NCBI RefSeq assembly: GCF_003265365.1
Contig: NZ_AUPM01000037.1
Coordinates: 1 to 33,553, forward strand
DNA: 33,553 nucleotides
Source: Petrotoga sp. 9PW.55.5.1
GTDB lineage: Bacteria > Thermotogota > Thermotogae > Petrotogales > Petrotogaceae
Reading direction: 5' to 3'
Positions 23,852 to 33,384 of the stretch are shown piece after piece. How positions within the stretch are numbered: the stretch's first letter is position 1; each line of letters opens with the position of its first letter. Below the pieces are notes generated by a model, which worked only from the letters and a program-made list of their open reading frames with translations, made no database searches and was not told the DNA's origin. The translations under genes and the position numbers were made by a program.

Positions 23852-24907
23852 ATGTACATAGAAAAGCAAAAGAAGATGACCAAATTTGGAAAACCCCCAG
23901 GTGAATTAATATATACAGGTAAAGTTGAACCATCAAATGCCATCATTAATGTGATTTCATATAGTGAATCGTCGTATGAAGAATATGATAATGTAGAATT
24001 TGAATTTTTAGATAAACTAAACAAAGATAAAATTCACTGGGTTAATTTTATCAATGTATCAGATAAAACAAAGTTAAAAACGTTTGGTGAAAAGTTTAAT
24101 CTTCACAAATTAACCCTAGAAGACATTATCAACGTAAATCAAAGAACAAAAGTTGAGTTCTTTGATACTTATACTTTTGTTGTTATAAAAGTTTTTCGTG
24201 ATCTTTACGAAAAATTAGAGTTTCGACAGCTAAGTATTATTGCAAAAGAAAATATTTTAATAACTTTTTTAGAAGAAAATAATTATACAACAGATCTTTT
24301 AAAAGAACAGCTAAAAAACAATACGGGAAATATCCGAGAAAAAGATTTTGGTTATTTGATTTTTTCACTTATGGATATTGCAACGGATAGTTATTTTAGT
24401 AGATTAAATTCTTACATTTCTTCTGTGGAAGAGATAGATGCAAAGATGACAGAAGAAGTTGAAGAACAACTTTTTATTAATATAAAACAACTAAAACAAG
24501 AAATATTGAGATTCAGGCGGTTTGTCTTCCCTTTAAAAGAAATTATATTTCAACTTCAAAGAAAAAAAGATAGCTTTATTACAGAAAAAAATGAGCTTTA
24601 CTACATGGATCTATACGATCATTCTGTGAGAATAAATGAATCAATAGAAATTTTGAGAGAAAATCTTAACAATATAACAGAAATTTATCTTTCGATTGTA
24701 AGTAATAGGCTTAATGAAATAATGAGAATATTAACCATAATTTCTACTCTTTTTATTCCACTAACTTTCATAGCAGGTATATACGGAATGAATTTTGTGT
24801 ATATGCCCGAATTACAGTGGAAATATGGTTACTTTGTAGTATTAGGAATTATGGTTGTTATAGCGATTATTATGATTATCATTTTTAAAAGGAAAAAGTG
24901 GTTTTAA
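23852..24907 (+). CDS. corA: CorA-type magnesium/cobalt transporter
   Basis: The protein is 351 residues from the ATG at 23852, the same length I recall for T. maritima CorA. GGGG about 11 bases upstream supports this start over the GTG at 23834. A large cytoplasmic N-terminal domain contains LTLEDIINVNQRTKVEFFDTYTF (shortened here to VNQRTKVEFF as the key block). Two C-terminal membrane segments flank the signature YGMNF, followed by the acidic MPEL loop and a basic tail ending KRKKWF. It forms a pentameric Mg2+ channel, with Co2+ also carried. It begins immediately after the helicase stop codon. Confidence 0.95.
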   Translation: MYIEKQKKMTKFGKPPGELIYTGKVEPSNAIINVISYSESSYEEYDNVEFEFLDKLNKDKIHWVNFINVSDKTKLKTFGEKFNLHKLTLEDIINVNQRTKVEFFDTYTFVVIKVFRDLYEKLEFRQLSIIAKENILITFLEENNYTTDLLKEQLKNNTGNIREKDFGYLIFSLMDIATDSYFSRLNSYISSVEEIDAKMTEEVEEQLFINIKQLKQEILRFRRFVFPLKEIIFQLQRKKDSFITEKNELYYMDLYDHSVRINESIEILRENLNNITEIYLSIVSNRLNEIMRILTIISTLFIPLTFIAGIYGMNFVYMPELQWKYGYFVVLGIMVVIAIIMIIIFKRKKWF

Positions 24908-24934
24908 ATAATAAAAGTTGAGGGGGAAGAATGC

Positions 24935-26158
24935 ATGAAAGAAGAAATAATAAAAAAAGTAGACGAATTGAAAAATGATATTGTGGAAAGTTCTAAAAAA
25001 TTTATATCTATTGACTCTGTTAACCCAAGAACTGGAGGTCCTGGTGAAAAAGAAGCCGCGGAATGGTTAGAATCGTTAATTAAAAATTGGAAGTTCGATG
25101 AAATCAAAAAATACAATGCTCCGGATGATGCCGTTGAATATGGTTACAGACCGAATATTGTTGCTATATATAAGGGAACTGATCCTAAAAGAACTGTATG
25201 GTTTGTTACTCATATGGATAAAGTTCCGGCAGGAGCTTTAGACCTTTGGATTTCAGAACCTTTCGATCCAGTTGAAAGAGACGGGAAAATTTATGGCCGT
25301 GGAAGCGAAGATAACGGGGCCTCTTTAATTTCAACCTTATACGCTATAAAAAGTATAATGGATTTAGGAATCAGACCAAAAAACAATATAGCTTTAGCTT
25401 TTGTTTCTGACGAAGAAACAGGTTCAGATTTTGGTATCAAATACTTATTACAAGAAGATGCTTTTGATGAAAATGATTGGTTTTATGTTCCCGATTCTGG
25501 TAGTTCGGATGGCAGTTTCATAGAGGTTGCAGAGAAATCTATAATGTGGCTAAAAATCACCACCTACGGTAAACAAGGTCACGCCTCTATGCCTAATTTG
25601 TCTACAAATGCACATCGAGCCGGTATGGATTTTGCTCTAGCTGCAGATAACTATGTCCGTATAAATTATAATTTGAAAGATGAACTATTTAACTATCCTT
25701 ACTCATCTTTTGAACCTACAAAAAAGGTAAAAAACGTAGATAATATAAACACTATCCCTGGAACAGATATTATTTACTTTGATGGCAGAATACTTCCAAA
25801 TTACGATGTAGACGAAATAATTACCGGCCTTCAAAACCTTTCAAAAGAGTATGAAAAAAAATGGAATGTAAAAATAAAAGTGGAAGGAGAACATCTTGAA
25901 GAAGCCAAAAAACCTACCTCCAAAGATCATCCCTCAGTGAGAATACTCAAAGATTGTTTGGAGGAATTAAGAGATATAAAAGTAAAAGTAGGTGGAATAG
26001 GTGGGGGAACGTGTGCGGCTATCGTAAGAGGAGCGGGATTTCCCGCTGTTGTTTGGGCTACGCTAGATGAAACTGCACATCAACCTAACGAGTACGTAAA
26101 AATAGATAATTTGATAAAAGATACACAAGTCTTTGCTTATCTCATGTCTAAATTGTGA
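24935..26158 (+). CDS. M20-family metallopeptidase (DapE/ArgE/ACY1-like)
   Basis: The 407-residue protein has the M20 zinc-peptidase plan. THMDKVPAG holds the first His/Asp metal ligands, IYGRGSEDNGASL the bridging Asp, and SDEETGSDFG the catalytic Glu pair. A dimerisation domain opens with GKQGHASMP. VGGIGGGTCAAIVRGAGFPAV and ETAHQPNEY near the end hold the C-terminal His ligand. It cleaves an amide or dipeptide in the cytoplasm; the precise substrate is unknown, with M20A dipeptidase or Xaa-His-like enzymes possible. GGGGGA lies about seven bases before the ATG. Its stop overlaps nothing, and the CBS-ACT gene follows at 26200. Confidence 0.88.
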   Translation: MKEEIIKKVDELKNDIVESSKKFISIDSVNPRTGGPGEKEAAEWLESLIKNWKFDEIKKYNAPDDAVEYGYRPNIVAIYKGTDPKRTVWFVTHMDKVPAGALDLWISEPFDPVERDGKIYGRGSEDNGASLISTLYAIKSIMDLGIRPKNNIALAFVSDEETGSDFGIKYLLQEDAFDENDWFYVPDSGSSDGSFIEVAEKSIMWLKITTYGKQGHASMPNLSTNAHRAGMDFALAADNYVRINYNLKDELFNYPYSSFEPTKKVKNVDNINTIPGTDIIYFDGRILPNYDVDEIITGLQNLSKEYEKKWNVKIKVEGEHLEEAKKPTSKDHPSVRILKDCLEELRDIKVKVGGIGGGTCAAIVRGAGFPAVVWATLDETAHQPNEYVKIDNLIKDTQVFAYLMSKL

Positions 26159-26199
26159 TTTCATTCTTTATTCTTTTGAATAATATTGGGGGCAAAGAA

Positions 26200-26805
26200 A
26201 TGTATATAAAAATATGGCAAAACAAAGTCTTTGAAACTATAGATTATACAGAAACAATGGAAAAAGCATTAGAAAAATTACAAAATGACTCAGAATATTT
26301 AGTTGTAATTAGAAGAGATGGAACCCTCTATAATTTAATTTCTAGGGGAGATATAACCTCTCTCTATACTTATGAAATGGACAAAAAACTAATAGAAATC
26401 TTGGATCCTACGGACTCTTTCTTATTTGATACAGATTTAGTAGAAGACGCCTTAGTATTGATGTTAGAAAATAGACTGAGAATTCTACCGATAGTAGACA
26501 ACGAAATGTATCCTGTTGGTGTTTTTGGTTTATTTGAAGTTTTAAAAGCCTTTAAGACTATATCAGCAATGGAAGAAAAAGGAACAAGAACTATTATATT
26601 AATACGGGATATTCCGGGCGAATTGAACAAAACTCTTGGAATATTTGCCAGTAGAAATATAAACGTTCTTTCCTTAATGACCGCAAAGATTTCAAAAGAA
26701 AAAAGAATGGTAAGTTTAAAACTAGGAATTAAAGATATTAATAAAATTTCTGATATTTTAGACGAGGAAAATATTGAATATGAAGGCATTTACGAAGAAG
26801 ATTAG
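26200..26805 (+). CDS. CBS-pair and ACT domain protein (AcuB-like)
   Basis: From ATG 26200 the protein is 201 residues, with GGGGG seven bases upstream; an in-frame GTG at 26155 has none. Two CBS motifs (about 1-125: YLVVIRRDGTLYNLISRGDI and RILPIVDNEMYPVGVFGLF) usually bind adenine nucleotides. An ACT domain (about 130-200: DIPGELNKTLGIFASRNINV) usually binds an amino acid. No enzyme domain is present, so it is probably a sensor acting on a partner. It sits directly before glgA (15-base gap), so a link to carbon and energy storage is possible but unproven. Confidence 0.82.
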   Translation: MYIKIWQNKVFETIDYTETMEKALEKLQNDSEYLVVIRRDGTLYNLISRGDITSLYTYEMDKKLIEILDPTDSFLFDTDLVEDALVLMLENRLRILPIVDNEMYPVGVFGLFEVLKAFKTISAMEEKGTRTIILIRDIPGELNKTLGIFASRNINVLSLMTAKISKEKRMVSLKLGIKDINKISDILDEENIEYEGIYEED

Positions 26806-26820
26806 AGGGGAGGAATAAAT

Positions 26821-28272
26821 ATGAAAATTGCATATATATCCTATGAAGTTTCTCCATATGCTAAAGCTGGTGGGTTGGCTGATGTTGCTGGAGCTTTACC
26901 AAAATATATTAGAGATTTAGGAGAAAATATATACGTAATTATGCCCTTTCATAAGATTATAGAGAATAATACCGATACTTCCAATTTTGAACTAGTCAAA
27001 AGCAATTTAATTCCTGATTCCCATAATTATAAAAGTCCTTTTTCAGTTTATAAAAGCTTTTTACCAAATTCCAAAGTAACGGTTTATTTTATAAAATCAG
27101 AGGAACTTTTTGATTCAAAAAATATATATGAAGAAGAAAATATTTTCTTAAAGACCTCCTACTTTTGTGATGCTGCATTGAAAACAATAAAAGAATTGGA
27201 AAACGATACACTTGTAATTAATTTAAACGATTGGCATACATCTTTAATCTCTGTATATTTAAAAACCAATTACATTGAAGATAACGTATTAGGAAAGATA
27301 TCTACTCTCTTATCAATACACAATATTGGTTATCAAGGATTATTTGACCCGAATGTTTTAAATTATGCGGGTTTACCAAATTATCTTTTTAACATGAACG
27401 CTTTAGAATACTATGGAAAAGTAAATGTCCTAAAAGGTGGAATCCTATTCAGTGATGTAATAAACACAGTCAGCCCTACTTATGCTAAAGAAATTCAGAC
27501 TGAAGAATACGGATATGGAATGGATAAGATTTTAAAAGTTAAGTCTGATGATCTTTTCGGGATTTTAAACGGCATCGATTACTCTGTTTATGATCCCATA
27601 AACGACCCTCATATTTTTGCTCCTATTAAAAGTTATGAAGATAAATTAAAAAACAAAAGAAGTTTACAAAGATATTTGAATTTAAATATAAATGCCAACA
27701 AAACGATCGTTTCTTTCATTGGTAGACTTTTTGACCAAAAAGGCGTAGATTTAATTTCAAAAATAGTAGAATATTTTTTACTAGCTGATGTTCAATTTAT
27801 TCTTTTAGGAACAGGTGAAAAAAATTATGAAGATTATTTCTCTTCTTTGATAAATATCTTCCCAAAAAAAGTTTCTATAAATATAACCTTCGATGTAGAT
27901 CTAGCCCAAAAGATTTATGCAGGTTCTGATATATTTTTAATGCCTTCAAAGTATGAACCTTGTGGTTTAGGTCAAATGTATTCAATGAGATATGGAACTG
28001 TTCCTGTTGTAAGATACACAGGTGGTTTAAAAGACACAGTAACAGAATTCAACCCAAAAGATAAAATAGGAACAGGGTTTGGTTTCCATGAATATAATGA
28101 ATCAGATTTATTATACTCCTTATTAAAAGCTGTTTATACTAATCAAAAAAGGAAAGAAGACTGGATAAACCTATTTGAAAACTGTATGAAAGCTGATTTT
28201 TCCTATGAAAAGACAGCAACAAAATATATAGAATTATACAAGATAGCTCTTTCCAAAAAACGAGGTTTTTAA
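26821..28272 (+). CDS. glgA: Glycogen synthase (GT5)
   Basis: At 483 residues this has the normal bacterial GlgA length. The N-terminal KAGGLADVAGALPK (15-28) binds the ADP-glucose phosphates. NDWHTSLI, SIHNIGYQGLF and GILNGIDYSVYDP are family marks, and the C-terminal EPCGLGQMYSMRYGTVPVVR gives the GT5 EX7E motif. It extends glycogen from ADP-glucose in the cytoplasm. A GGGAGG ribosome binding site precedes the ATG. Neighbours are a GalT-family enzyme (one base after the stop) and an alpha-glucosidase; glgB, glgC and glgP are not in the window. Confidence 0.95.
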   Translation: MKIAYISYEVSPYAKAGGLADVAGALPKYIRDLGENIYVIMPFHKIIENNTDTSNFELVKSNLIPDSHNYKSPFSVYKSFLPNSKVTVYFIKSEELFDSKNIYEEENIFLKTSYFCDAALKTIKELENDTLVINLNDWHTSLISVYLKTNYIEDNVLGKISTLLSIHNIGYQGLFDPNVLNYAGLPNYLFNMNALEYYGKVNVLKGGILFSDVINTVSPTYAKEIQTEEYGYGMDKILKVKSDDLFGILNGIDYSVYDPINDPHIFAPIKSYEDKLKNKRSLQRYLNLNINANKTIVSFIGRLFDQKGVDLISKIVEYFLLADVQFILLGTGEKNYEDYFSSLINIFPKKVSINITFDVDLAQKIYAGSDIFLMPSKYEPCGLGQMYSMRYGTVPVVRYTGGLKDTVTEFNPKDKIGTGFGFHEYNESDLLYSLLKAVYTNQKRKEDWINLFENCMKADFSYEKTATKYIELYKIALSKKRGF

Positions 28273-28273
28273 A

Positions 28274-29284
28274 ATGATGGAATTAAGAAAAGATCCCATA
28301 ATCAAAAGATGGGTTATTATCTCTTCTGAACGTTCTAAAAGACCTATGGATTTTAAAAAAAGTCATGATGAAATAGAAACATCCTTCTGCCCTTTTGATT
28401 ATGGGAACGAGTACAGTACTCCGGAAGAAATACTCGCTTTTAGAGAACCAAACACAACTCCTAATTCTCCTGGGTGGTGGGTTAGAGTTGTTCCAAATAA
28501 ATTCCCAGCCTTGAGTACAAAAAATACCTTAAAAAAGCAAGGGTTAGGAATATATGATGAAATGTCTGGGTATGGTTTCCATGAAGTTATAATAGAAACA
28601 CCAGAGCATAATACAAAATTTTCCCAAATGCCTATAGATCAAATAAAAGAAGTGATTTGGGCATATATAAAAAGATTTAAGGAAATCAGAAAAGACAAAA
28701 ACATAAAATTCATTCAAATATTTAAAAACAAAGGTCAAGAAGCAGGAGCATCTTTATCACACCCTCATTCCCAACTAATAGCCACTCCCATAATTCCCGT
28801 AACTATAAAATCAGAAATAGAAGGTTCAAAATCATATTATGATTTTAGAGAAAGATGTGTTTATTGTGATATTATAAATCAAGAGCTAAAAGATAAACAA
28901 AGAGTCATATTTAAAACAGAAGAATTTGTTGCAATTGCTCCTTATGCTTCTAGATTCCCTTATGAAACATGGATATTACCCATTAAACATTCACACGATT
29001 TTGGAACATTAGAGAACCATGAAAATTTAGTTAAAGATCTTGCTAAAGCCTTATCAATGATAACAAAAAGATTCGACAAAAAATTGGATGATCCTCCATA
29101 TAACCTTTTTATACACACTGCCCCCTTTATAAACGGCTTGGAAGTATTCTACCATTGGCATATAGAAATTTTACCACGTCTAACTCATGCTGCCGGATTC
29201 GAATGGGGTACAGGGTTTCACATAAACCATGTTTCACCAGAACAAGCTTGTGCAGATCTCATGGAAGAGAAGGACATACTTTAA
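28274..29284 (+). CDS. galT: Galactose-1-phosphate uridylyltransferase (HIT superfamily)
   Basis: The 336-residue protein matches GalT or related nucleotidyltransferases. ELRKDPIIKRWVIISSER is the N-terminal family block, SLSHPHSQLIATP includes the nucleophile His of the HPH motif, and a final WHIEILPR is typical. A second CxxC is present (RCVYCDI). The first zinc-site pair, usually CPFC, reads CPFD (Asp replaces Cys), so this metal site may be altered. It converts UDP-glucose plus galactose-1-phosphate to UDP-galactose plus glucose-1-phosphate; an ADP-sugar-using relative is possible given glgA upstream. GAGG lies eight bases before the ATG, one base after the glgA stop. Confidence 0.88.
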   Translation: MMELRKDPIIKRWVIISSERSKRPMDFKKSHDEIETSFCPFDYGNEYSTPEEILAFREPNTTPNSPGWWVRVVPNKFPALSTKNTLKKQGLGIYDEMSGYGFHEVIIETPEHNTKFSQMPIDQIKEVIWAYIKRFKEIRKDKNIKFIQIFKNKGQEAGASLSHPHSQLIATPIIPVTIKSEIEGSKSYYDFRERCVYCDIINQELKDKQRVIFKTEEFVAIAPYASRFPYETWILPIKHSHDFGTLENHENLVKDLAKALSMITKRFDKKLDDPPYNLFIHTAPFINGLEVFYHWHIEILPRLTHAAGFEWGTGFHINHVSPEQACADLMEEKDIL

Positions 29285-29300
29285 GCTAGAGGGGAATAAA

Positions 29301-31034
29301 ATGCTCAATTTAAAAGAAATGATTAATGAGTTTTCAGCAAAAAACGTTATTGAACTAATAAGAAAAATATCCTCTTTTCACAGAGCTAAGGGAAGTTTAG
29401 AATATTCACAAGCAGTAAAAGTAATCCGAAATTTTGTAAATGCATCTAATTTATTGCTTTTCCCAATGGATAAGACATATAACAGCTGGAAAAGTCCTTC
29501 TAGCTGGAATTTAAAAGGTGGCTATTTGAAATATCAAAATGGCAAATATATCGTTTCTGACCTGTCTTTATACCCAATTTCTGCAATGTTCTTATCTGAT
29601 AAAACCAACGGAGTTGAAAAATTAAAAGTTTTTGATGTAGGAAGTGGGGAAAACGAAGAAGATTATAAAGATTTTGAAGAGGGTAACGCTGTTTTAGCTG
29701 AAGGCGATCCACGAATAATATATCATTACGCTGTAGAAAAGTTTGGAGCCCGATGTATATTAAATTATTATATGAGAAGTCAAGAAAAATCTATAGATAG
29801 AACACCAGAATTATTGTCAGACACTGTTAATTACACTTCTTTTCCAGATTTTAAGAAAAAATATGCGTATGGTTATGCCTTATCATACAATGAATTTCTA
29901 GAATTAAAAGAATCAATATCAAAAAAAGAAACATACATAGAAGCATTATTAGATTCTGACGAAGGAACAAACAACCTTGAAGTGATTGAAAAAACATTAG
30001 GTAAAAGTACAGATAAAGCTTCAATATTTCTAACTGCCCACTTATGCCATCCAAAACCAGGCGCCAATGACAATGCAAGTGGAGCCGCTCTTTTGACTGA
30101 AATAATGAGAGTATTAGAAAAATTTGAAGACAGTTTAGACAGGCAAATAACCGGATTATGGGTACCTGAAATGTTTGGAACAGCAGCTTATCTAACAAAA
30201 AAAATCCCATCAAATGCCTATGTTATCAACCTAGATATGGTAGGAGAAGACCAAACTAAAACAGGATCAACTTTAAATTTAACCCCTTCACCTTGGTCAA
30301 TACCTTCATTTCTAGCAGAACTACTTTATATAAACTTAGAAAACCCTTTTTTCAGATTATCTTTTGGAAAATATGGGGGAGGTTCTGATCATTATATATT
30401 TTCAGATCCCAACTTAAATATTCCTGCAATTTCTTTAACCAATTGGCCCGATAGATACTACCATTCAAGTGATGATACAATAGACAAATGTTCAAAAAAA
30501 ACTATAGAATGGATAGGAAAAGCCGTTCTGAAAACAATATACGATCTTTCCAACATGAAAAAAGAAGTTTCAGCCCAAGTAGAAGGTAAGATAATTAACA
30601 ACCATTTTAAACTTATTGCAGGAAAAAATAGCTTAGTTTCAAATTATATAAATTACATAACCTATACAAAACTAAATCAACTATCAGAATATGATGAAGT
30701 AGAAAAAGAATTACTAGACTTTTTTAAAGAAAAAGTAGATTTTACCTTGATTCCCATTGAAAAAAGAAAAATAAGAAAAAACAAAGGTTCTATTTCGAAC
30801 TCATGGCAAACAATCGAGGATGTTTTATGGTTTAGAACTCCTAAATACAAGGTCCCCAATTTAGATGACTTTTTTGATGAATTTTTAAACCTCTTTGAAC
30901 TTGGTTTCTCAAAAGAAGATGCAATCAATATTGCTAAAACAGAGTTAGACATTAAAGAAGATATAAAAAACGAATTAGAATATTACCTAAAAAGATTAAA
31001 AGAAGAAAATTTGATAGAAAGCTCATTATTATAG
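29301..31034 (+). CDS. DUF4910-type aminopeptidase-like protein (M28 zinc peptidase fold)
   Basis: From ATG 29301 (GAGGGG upstream; the frame opens earlier but without a ribosome binding site) the protein is 577 residues. Metal ligands of the M28 type can be read in order: His in LTAHLCHPKPG, Asp in NDNASGAAL, Glu in WVPEMFGTAA, Asp in INLDMVGED, and His in DRYYHSSDDT. A PA-like N-terminal region and a C-terminal helical part surround the peptidase core. It lacks a signal peptide, so I expect a cytoplasmic peptidase; related proteins act in polysaccharide or peptide processing. The specificity is unknown. It lies between galT and the GH31 gene. Confidence 0.82.
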   Translation: MLNLKEMINEFSAKNVIELIRKISSFHRAKGSLEYSQAVKVIRNFVNASNLLLFPMDKTYNSWKSPSSWNLKGGYLKYQNGKYIVSDLSLYPISAMFLSDKTNGVEKLKVFDVGSGENEEDYKDFEEGNAVLAEGDPRIIYHYAVEKFGARCILNYYMRSQEKSIDRTPELLSDTVNYTSFPDFKKKYAYGYALSYNEFLELKESISKKETYIEALLDSDEGTNNLEVIEKTLGKSTDKASIFLTAHLCHPKPGANDNASGAALLTEIMRVLEKFEDSLDRQITGLWVPEMFGTAAYLTKKIPSNAYVINLDMVGEDQTKTGSTLNLTPSPWSIPSFLAELLYINLENPFFRLSFGKYGGGSDHYIFSDPNLNIPAISLTNWPDRYYHSSDDTIDKCSKKTIEWIGKAVLKTIYDLSNMKKEVSAQVEGKIINNHFKLIAGKNSLVSNYINYITYTKLNQLSEYDEVEKELLDFFKEKVDFTLIPIEKRKIRKNKGSISNSWQTIEDVLWFRTPKYKVPNLDDFFDEFLNLFELGFSKEDAINIAKTELDIKEDIKNELEYYLKRLKEENLIESSLL

Positions 31035-31061
31035 AAAATGTGGCTAAAGGAGGAAAAATTT

Positions 31062-33245
31062 ATGCTAAAAAAGAAAAAACTCACAGAAAAAACAACGTTA
31101 TTCAGAAGCGGAACTCCTTTTAAAACAGGTGCTGTTATTAAAGATATCGATAGCAATGATTTTGAACTGGTTTCAAATGTTCTTTTTCTCAGACTAGAAG
31201 AAAAAAGTAACGAAATAAGTTTTATTTATGAGATGGCAAAAGATGATGTCGTATATGGACTTGGTGAAACCTTAGGAGCTCTTAACAAGCGAGGTAAAAT
31301 CTATAGATTCTACAATACCGATGACCCTGAACATACACCTGAAAAGCAATCTTTATACGGCACTCATCCTTTTATGATATTAGATGGAGAAAAAACTTTT
31401 GGATTATTCATCGATTACCCTTCAGAAATAATCTTTGATATAAGTTTTACTCACAAAGACATTTTAAAAATCACGATTCCTTCAAAAGACTTTGATATGT
31501 ACTTTTTTGATAGTGACGAAAAACTATCCATTATAAAAGAATATTTCAATTTGACAGGAAAACCTTACATACCTCCAAAATGGGCATTTGGTTTTCAACA
31601 ATCCAAATGGAGTTACTTTAGCGAAAGAGAAGTAAGAGAAGTAGCCAATAAATACAGAGAATTAGGAATTCCTTTGGATGTAATATATACCGATATTGAT
31701 TATATGGATAGTTATAAAGTTTTTACAATCAACAAAGAAACATTCCCAAACTACGAAGGAATGGTAAAGGATTTAAAAGAAAAGGGAATAAAGGTAATCC
31801 CCATTTTAGATCCTGGAGTAAAAATTGAAGAAGGTTACGAGGTATTCGAAGAAGGTAAGAAAAATGGTTATTTTTGTACTGATGAAGACGCTAACCCTTT
31901 TGTAGCAGCTGTTTGGCCTGGACTAACCCACTTTCCCGACTTTTTAAATTCGAAAGTTAGAAAGTGGTGGGGGCAAAAGTATAAAGTATTTACAGATATG
32001 GGAGTAAAAGGATTCTGGAACGATATGAACGAACCATCTATATTTTATACTCCCAAAAGTTTAGATAAACTTTTTGATTTACTCAAAGATTTAGAAAAAA
32101 ATAAAGATGAGGCAGGGATCGAAGTATTCCTGGCAAAAGAGAATTTTGTTAATATTTCTAATAACAGAGAAGATTATAGAAGTTTTTATCACAAACTAGA
32201 TGATGGAACGTTGATCAACCATGATTTGGTACATAATCTTTATGGTTTTAAAAACACACAGGCAACCGCAGAAGAAATGAAAGAATTATTACCTAACCAA
32301 AGAGTTCTACTCTTATCAAGAAGTAGCTATCCAGGATTGCATAGAATGGCCTCAATATGGATGGGGGACAACAAATCTTGGTGGGAACATATGCTTGTTA
32401 ATATAAGAATGCTTCAATCATTAAATATGGTTGGATTTTTCTACACGGGAGCTGATATAGGTGGCTTTGGTGCTGATGCATCAGCCGAATTAGTTGTAAG
32501 ATGGATGCAACTTGGTGCATTCACACCATTTTTTAGAAATCACACGGCACTAAACACAAGGCCCCAAGAACCATGGCAATTTGATGAGGAATCTTTAAAA
32601 ATAATGAAAGACATAGTTAGGTTGAGATATGCATTTTTACCGTACACCTACTCTGAATATATGAACTCTGTTAAAGAATCTACTCCATTTGTAAAACCAT
32701 TATCCTTTGTATTCGATGATGAAAGAGTAAAAGATATCGAAGATCAGTATATGTATGGCGAGTCTTTAATGGTTGCACCTGTGTATGAACAAAATAAAAA
32801 AGGTAGATTCGTACATTTGCCCGATGTTAAATGGCTAAACTGGAATGCTTCTAAATTTGAAGAGAGAAATATGAATGTTTATGAACCAGGTGATTACTAT
32901 ATAAAAGCAGACCTTGAACAAATTCCTCTATTCATAAAAGAAAACAATCTAATAGTCTTATCTGAACCAATGAACTACGTTGATGAAAAGGAAATCACTG
33001 AATTATGGGTAGTAGGATTAGTAACCGATCAAGCTATCTACAATTATTATGATGACGATGGAGAAACATATAACTTTGCCAAAGGAGAATTTGCTCAAAT
33101 AAAAATAAACGTTGTAAAAGAAAATGGTGATTTCAAGATAGACGTCAAAAAAGAAGATCCTAAAAACTTACTAAAAATTAAAAAAATTAACTTTGAACTG
33201 TACGATAGCGACGGAAGTGCAGTTAGAAAAGATAAGATAATTTAA
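31062..33245 (+). CDS. GH31 alpha-glucosidase
   Basis: From the ATG at 31062 (AAAGGAGG about seven bases upstream; an earlier in-frame ATG at 31038 has none) the protein is 727 residues. The GH31 nucleophile is Asp321 in GFWNDMNEPS, and the acid/base is Asp436 in IWMGDNKSWWEHM. GADIGGFGADASAELVVRWM, then PFFRNHT, are further subsite blocks. It releases glucose from the non-reducing end of malto-oligosaccharides or related alpha-glucosides; no signal peptide is present, so it acts in the cytoplasm. It ends the long plus-strand gene run. Alpha-xylosidase is a less likely alternative on overall motif pattern. Confidence 0.93.
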   Translation: MLKKKKLTEKTTLFRSGTPFKTGAVIKDIDSNDFELVSNVLFLRLEEKSNEISFIYEMAKDDVVYGLGETLGALNKRGKIYRFYNTDDPEHTPEKQSLYGTHPFMILDGEKTFGLFIDYPSEIIFDISFTHKDILKITIPSKDFDMYFFDSDEKLSIIKEYFNLTGKPYIPPKWAFGFQQSKWSYFSEREVREVANKYRELGIPLDVIYTDIDYMDSYKVFTINKETFPNYEGMVKDLKEKGIKVIPILDPGVKIEEGYEVFEEGKKNGYFCTDEDANPFVAAVWPGLTHFPDFLNSKVRKWWGQKYKVFTDMGVKGFWNDMNEPSIFYTPKSLDKLFDLLKDLEKNKDEAGIEVFLAKENFVNISNNREDYRSFYHKLDDGTLINHDLVHNLYGFKNTQATAEEMKELLPNQRVLLLSRSSYPGLHRMASIWMGDNKSWWEHMLVNIRMLQSLNMVGFFYTGADIGGFGADASAELVVRWMQLGAFTPFFRNHTALNTRPQEPWQFDEESLKIMKDIVRLRYAFLPYTYSEYMNSVKESTPFVKPLSFVFDDERVKDIEDQYMYGESLMVAPVYEQNKKGRFVHLPDVKWLNWNASKFEERNMNVYEPGDYYIKADLEQIPLFIKENNLIVLSEPMNYVDEKEITELWVVGLVTDQAIYNYYDDDGETYNFAKGEFAQIKINVVKENGDFKIDVKKEDPKNLLKIKKINFELYDSDGSAVRKDKII

Positions 33246-33272
33246 AAAAGCCGGTATTTTTTTTTTGATATG

Positions 33273-33328
33273 ATACCTCCAAAGTAGACACGTAATTAAT
33301 AAAAATTATAAAACTACTTTGGAGGTAT
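33273..33328. repeat. 15-bp perfect inverted repeat
   Basis: ATACCTCCAAAGTAG (33273-33287) and CTACTTTGGAGGTAT (33314-33328) are perfect reverse complements separated by 26 AT-rich bases. The right arm contains a TTTGGAGG ribosome-binding-like sequence, and an ATG follows at 33336. It resembles the end of an insertion sequence whose inner part was lost, but no transposase frame is present. Confidence 0.8.
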
Positions 33329-33353
33329 AATTATTATGTCGGCCTCACTCTTT

Positions 33354-33372
33354 AATTCCCCTTTTTGAAGAG
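33354..33372. repeat. Partial copy of the modular hairpin repeat (left arm only)
   Basis: AATTCCCCTTTTTGAAGAG resembles the left arm of the two complete copies (AATTCCCCTCTTGAGAG) but is degenerate, and no core or right arm follows before the next copy starts at 33385. Confidence 0.5.
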
Positions 33373-33384
33373 TTAATATAATAG

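Noticed and set aside
29229-29300. N-terminal extension of the DUF4910 peptidase overlapping galT
   Set aside because: The ATG at 29301 has GAGGGG directly upstream. The extension lies inside galT and has no ribosome binding site.
33244-33266. A6 then T10 stretch after the GH31 stop, as a terminator
   Set aside because: The only possible stem is A-T pairs around a GCCGGTA loop, with no GC-rich stem. It may be an eroded terminator, but I do not count it.
33336-33368. Short ATG frame (10 codons) with an SD-like GGAGG ten bases upstream
   Set aside because: It ends after ten codons inside the repeat region and resembles no known protein start. Its upstream signal is part of the inverted repeat.
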